Positions 62,285-64,000 of a DNA stretch of 64,000 nucleotides are shown here, piece after piece. This stretch comes from Achromobacter ruhlandii (GTDB lineage Bacteria > Pseudomonadota > Gammaproteobacteria > Burkholderiales > Burkholderiaceae_B), in assembly GCF_902859695.1 (NCBI RefSeq), contig NZ_CADIJL010000010.1, forward strand, positions 154,321 to 218,320, in the 5' to 3' direction. The notes below the pieces were generated by a model. That model was given only the letters and a program-made list of their open reading frames with translations, did not search any database and was not told the DNA's origin. Made by a program: the position numbers and the translations under genes. The first letter of the stretch is position 1, and each line of letters begins with the position of its first letter.

Positions 62285-63298
62285 TCAGGCCGGCACCGCG
62301 CGGACCGGGCGCACGCCCGACAGCGGCAGAGCCTCGGCCATCAGCCGCTGCATCGAGTCCAGCACCCGGTCCTGCGGCATCAGGCCGAAATTGTGCAGGC
62401 TCATGACGTGGTCCAGGCCCATGTCGGCCAGCCGCGCCAGCTTGTCGGCCACGGTGCGGGCCGAGCCGAACAGCGACAGGCCGCTGGCGATGATGTCGTC
62501 GTAGACCTGCTTGCGCGCATACAGGCGGGTCTCCACGTACAGGTCGAAGGCGCGGGCGGCGCGTTCACGGGCCTGCGCGTCGGTTTCCGCCACGTGGGTG
62601 TGCAGCGCCACCGCCGCCATGCCGCTGGCATCCTCGATGCCGGCCTCGGCCAGGCCGCGGCGGTAGTCCTGCATCATCAGGCCGATCTCTTCGAAGTTGT
62701 CCACCGCCGCATAGGGCACGAACAGCATGCGGCGGCCCTGGCGGCCGACGTGGTAGGCGGCCTCGCGGCGCAGGATCGCCACGTACACCGGCACCGGCTG
62801 CTGCACCGGCTGCACGTTCAGGCGCACCGCGTGGATGCGGTTGAACTTGCCCTCATGACTGACGCGCTCGCCGGCCAGCAGGCGCTCGACCAGCATCAGG
62901 TTCTCGTCGAAGCGCTCGCGCTTGGTGGCCGGATCGACGTCGTAGCCCTCGAACTCGTGCTTCAGGTAGCCCGACCCCACGCCCAGCGACAGCCTGCCTT
63001 GCGAAAGCTGGTCCACCAGGGCATAGTTTTCGGCCACCGTCAGCGGGTTGTGGAAGGTCAGGATGGAGATCGCCGTGCCCAGCCGCAGCCGCGTCGTCTG
63101 CTGCGACAGCGCCGCCAGGAACACCGCCGGATTCGGCACCGCGCCGTATTCATGGAAGTGGTGCTCGGCCACCCAGAAGGTGTCATAGCCCAGCTGTTCG
63201 GCGCGGCGCGCCTGCTCCAGCACCTGGCCGTAGAGCTGGCCCAGGCCGCGGGGCTGGTCGGGGTAATGGTCCTGCACCGAGAAGATGGACATCTTCAT
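62285..63298 (-). CDS. LLM-class (luciferase-like) flavin monooxygenase
   Basis: TIM-barrel FMN-dependent monooxygenase of 337 residues: MKMSIFSVQDHYPDQPRGLGQLYGQVLEQARRAEQLG, TFWVAEHHFHEYGAVPNPAVFLAA, LRLGTAISILTFHNPLTVAENYALVDQLSQGRLSLGVGSGY (given in part) and FGSARTVADKLARLADMGLDHVM. First gene of the leftward operon, divergent from iclR. Likely oxidises an organic substrate with flavin supplied by the next gene; the substrate is not predictable. Confidence 0.95.
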   Translation of the reverse strand: MKMSIFSVQDHYPDQPRGLGQLYGQVLEQARRAEQLGYDTFWVAEHHFHEYGAVPNPAVFLAALSQQTTRLRLGTAISILTFHNPLTVAENYALVDQLSQGRLSLGVGSGYLKHEFEGYDVDPATKRERFDENLMLVERLLAGERVSHEGKFNRIHAVRLNVQPVQQPVPVYVAILRREAAYHVGRQGRRMLFVPYAAVDNFEEIGLMMQDYRRGLAEAGIEDASGMAAVALHTHVAETDAQARERAARAFDLYVETRLYARKQVYDDIIASGLSLFGSARTVADKLARLADMGLDHVMSLHNFGLMPQDRVLDSMQRLMAEALPLSGVRPVRAVPA

Positions 63299-63375
63299 TG
63301 CTTGTCTCCGTCTTTGTCCGTCCGCGCCCCGGGCCGGTCATCCAGCCCGGATGTTTGTCTGCCACGGCACGCTGA

Positions 63376-63394
63376 TGTATTTTTTAGTGATACA
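63376..63394. promoter_or_regulatory. candidate IclR operator
   Basis: TGTAT-N9-ATACA inverted repeat within a notably AT-rich 50-bp stretch between the divergent monooxygenase and iclR genes; a further TAATAA lies at 63402. Position and symmetry suit a repressor acting on both. Confidence 0.5.
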
Positions 63395-63418
63395 CGTATT
63401 CTAATAAGAGACGAACTG

Positions 63419-64000
63419 ATGTCAACAGAAAGCAGCACCGGGATCCAGTCCGCCGAAATCGCCCTGGACGTCCTGACCCGCCTGGCCGAGCTGGGCGGCG
63501 CCGTGTCGGTGTCGGAACTGGGCCGCAGCCTGGACATGCCGCGCGCCAAGGCGCACCGCTACCTGGTGTCGCTGGAGCGGCGCGGCTACGTCGAGCAGGA
63601 CCCGGCCAGCGCCCGCTACCGGCTCGGACCGCAGGCCCTGCACACCGGACTGGCGGCGCTGGCGGAAGTGGATTTCGTCAAGCTGGCGGCCGGCGGCCTG
63701 GAAGACCTGAGCGCGGCCATCGGCCAGACCGTCTTCATCTCGGTCTGGGGCCAGCACGGCCCCACCATCGTGCAGTGGCGCGACGCGCGGCTGCCGGTCA
63801 CGGTCAACGTGCGCGTCGGCTCGGTGCTGCCGCTGCTCAACAGCGCCACTGGACGGGTCTTCGCGGCCTGGCTGCCGGAGGCGCTGGCGCTGCCGCGCGC
63901 GCTGGCCGAATGGGACACGGCGCGGCGCCAGTGCGGCGACGCCGCGGCGTTGCTGGACGACCCCGCCGCCGCCGGCCTGCCGCTCGACCCGGCCGACCCC
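63419..64000 (+). CDS. IclR-family regulator (3' end missing)
   Basis: IclR-type regulator with the first 194 codons present. The N-terminal winged helix (residues 10-70) has SAEIALDVLTRLAELGGAVSVSELGRSLDMPRAKAHRYLVSLERRGYVEQD (given in part) and the wing ARYRLGPQALHTGLAALAEVDFVKLA. The effector domain begins near 85 (SAAIGQTVFISVWGQHGPTIVQWRD, VNVRVGSVLPLLNSATGRVFAAWLP). The ATG spans 63419-63421. It probably controls the divergent monooxygenase operon in response to its substrate. Confidence 0.93.
   Translation, partial: MSTESSTGIQSAEIALDVLTRLAELGGAVSVSELGRSLDMPRAKAHRYLVSLERRGYVEQDPASARYRLGPQALHTGLAALAEVDFVKLAAGGLEDLSAAIGQTVFISVWGQHGPTIVQWRDARLPVTVNVRVGSVLPLLNSATGRVFAAWLPEALALPRALAEWDTARRQCGDAAALLDDPAAAGLPLDPADP

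Overview
The window is GC-rich (codon third positions almost all G or C), densely packed bacterial chromosome. Two periplasmic Bug/TctC-type solute receptors, a C-P lyase cluster, a second infA, the tkt-gap-pgk block and many Tat- or Sec-exported proteins together suggest a betaproteobacterium of the Alcaligenaceae (Bordetella/Achromobacter type). That placement is inferred from gene content; no rRNA, tRNA, transposase, phage or CRISPR array was seen.

Positions 1-13,850 are mainly phosphonate metabolism. phnG-H-I-J run leftward off the edge. phnF (repressor), phnM, a 2H-phosphoesterase gene (DUF1045) and phnN run rightward. Near-identical TCTAGAC operators precede both phnG and phnM. An unrelated LysR / gamma-glutamyltransferase-like / Bug receptor / GAF block (6.4-10.9 kb) separates these from the phnC-D-E transporter, which has its own Pho box. 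Positions 13,850-26,650 are mixed: a GFA protein, an ArsR-SRPBCC pair with two palindromic operators and a probably leaderless mRNA, infA with a long leader, an M23 peptidase and lipoprotein, mogA, a DltD-like protein with a 41-residue DltX-like peptide, a Pit phosphate transporter under a Pho box, cbpA-cbpM with an RpoH-like promoter, and small stress or detoxification enzymes.

Positions 26,830-32,290 form a tight operon: a DUF3141 protein (PhaC-like Cys-Asp-His core plus a histone-H1-like tail), phosphotransacetylase, acetate kinase and enoyl-ACP reductase, behind an FNR/ANR-like box and two hairpins. After a SulP transporter and a second Bug receptor comes the leftward tkt-gap-pgk operon with a very long hairpin between gap and pgk. 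Positions 40,100-52,900 hold rsmE, a barstar-like protein, a patatin, maeB, a degenerate FAD-oxidase-like protein, an aminotransferase, a fimbrial-subunit remnant, a lytic transglycosylase, ubiD and a yqjD-yqjE-yqjK-like envelope operon.

Positions 53,000-58,200 serve nitrate assimilation: nrtA-B-D read left from a textbook sigma54 promoter, with tandem NtrC-like sites upstream and an attenuator leader carrying an ANTAR-type hexaloop. Divergent cysG supplies siroheme. The right end carries upp, a PBP4-type carboxypeptidase, and a flavin-dependent monooxygenase / flavin reductase / amino-acid-type binding protein operon opposite a truncated IclR gene.

The most interesting items are the DltD/DltX-like pair without DltABC, the DUF3141-pta-ackA-fabI operon, the three-layer nrt control region, the paired PhnF operators, and the 2H phosphoesterase as a candidate replacement for PhnP.
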